DNA of 5,732 bases. Origin: Verrucomicrobiota bacterium. Lineage in GTDB: Bacteria > Verrucomicrobiota > Verrucomicrobiia > Limisphaerales > UBA9464. Location of the stretch: assembly GCA_026397675.1 (NCBI GenBank), contig JAPLUH010000351.1, positions 1-5,732 of the forward strand, read 5' to 3'. Below, piece after piece: positions 5,550 to 5,732 of this stretch; positions within the stretch are counted from its first letter, which is position 1; the number at the start of each line of letters is the position of its first letter. The position numbers were made by a program, and so were the translations under genes. The notes beneath the pieces were generated by a model. That model was not told the origin of the DNA, did not search any database, and saw nothing but the letters and a program-made list of their open reading frames with translations.

Positions 5550-5732
5550 ATGAATCTTCAGATCGAAGCCCTGCAATCTCTCACCCGGCGACACTTCCTC
5601 AGCCGAACCGCCAACGGCTTGGGTGCCATCGCCTTGGGATCCCTCCTCAAGGGGAGTCTTCCCGCGGCCGCCGCGACACCCGCTACCTCGATGCTGGCGG
5701 CCCATAGTCCGAAGTTCCCTGGGAAGGCTAAG
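5550..5732 (+). CDS. DUF1501 protein, N-terminal part (Tat signal)
   Basis: Only the first 61 residues are inside the window. The frame starts at the ATG at 5550 and is open to the end. It shows a twin-arginine signal, T12-R13-R14-H-F-L-S, followed by a hydrophobic stretch (about 21-33) and an Ala-rich region with possible cleavage near PAAAA. The last visible residues, SPKFPGKAK, match the segment that normally leads into the first strand of the DUF1501 domain. DUF1501 proteins are distant relatives of sulfatases and alkaline phosphatases, and they regularly follow DUF1549/DUF1553 genes in planctomycetes and verrucomicrobia. Tat export suggests folding, perhaps with a cofactor, before transport. 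The 23-base gap after the cytochrome stop codon and the shared strand indicate co-transcription. There is no clear Shine-Dalgarno site. The catalytic region lies beyond the window, so activity cannot be judged. Confidence 0.88.
   Translation, partial: MNLQIEALQSLTRRHFLSRTANGLGAIALGSLLKGSLPAAAATPATSMLAAHSPKFPGKAK

Noticed and set aside
1..5732. CRISPR array, tRNA or rRNA genes
   Set aside because: No regularly spaced short repeats, no cloverleaf-like segment and no rRNA-like sequence were seen on either strand.

Overview
The window looks like chromosomal DNA from the PVC group, either Verrucomicrobiota or Planctomycetota. The main evidence is a DUF1549/DUF1553 'planctomycete cytochrome' protein followed at once by a Tat-exported DUF1501 protein, a pair typical of these phyla. 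The DNA is GC-rich, start codons include GTG, and clear Shine-Dalgarno sites are rare. Verrucomicrobiota is my slight preference, but the sequence does not settle it.

Positions 1-704 hold mobile-element material. A minus-strand reading frame entering at position 1 and starting at 81 encodes the first 27 residues of what looks like an ISL3-family transposase. Upstream of it are three copies of a roughly 19-22 bp terminal-repeat-like sequence. Two lie back to back as a near-perfect 22 bp hairpin (120-168). The third (521-539) faces the middle copy, so 147-539 has the shape of a 393 bp MITE-like element without a gene. Inside it is a diverged direct repeat (213-285 and 451-522). Nothing recognisable lies in 540-704.

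Positions 705-1979 (minus strand) encode an exported alkaline-phosphatase-superfamily hydrolase with all expected metal ligands and a Ser nucleophile candidate. It carries a perfect 18 bp in-frame tandem duplication in a conserved loop.

Positions 2044-5526 (plus strand) encode a 1160-residue exported PSCyt1-DUF1549-DUF1553 protein with two CxxCH motifs. Nested in its central beta-sandwich region is an F-type-lectin-like domain that keeps the exact spacing of the fucose-binding motif HX26RXDX4R. Positions 5550-5732 begin the DUF1501 gene, which runs off the window.

The hydrolase and the cytochrome/DUF1501 pair are divergently transcribed from a short shared intergenic region. The cytochrome protein and DUF1501 protein very probably form an operon and act outside the cytoplasm. 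The lectin-like domain suggests that the complex may bind a fucose-containing or similar glycan, but the substrate is not known from sequence. The most unusual points are the nested lectin-like domain and the terminal-repeat architecture at 120-539.
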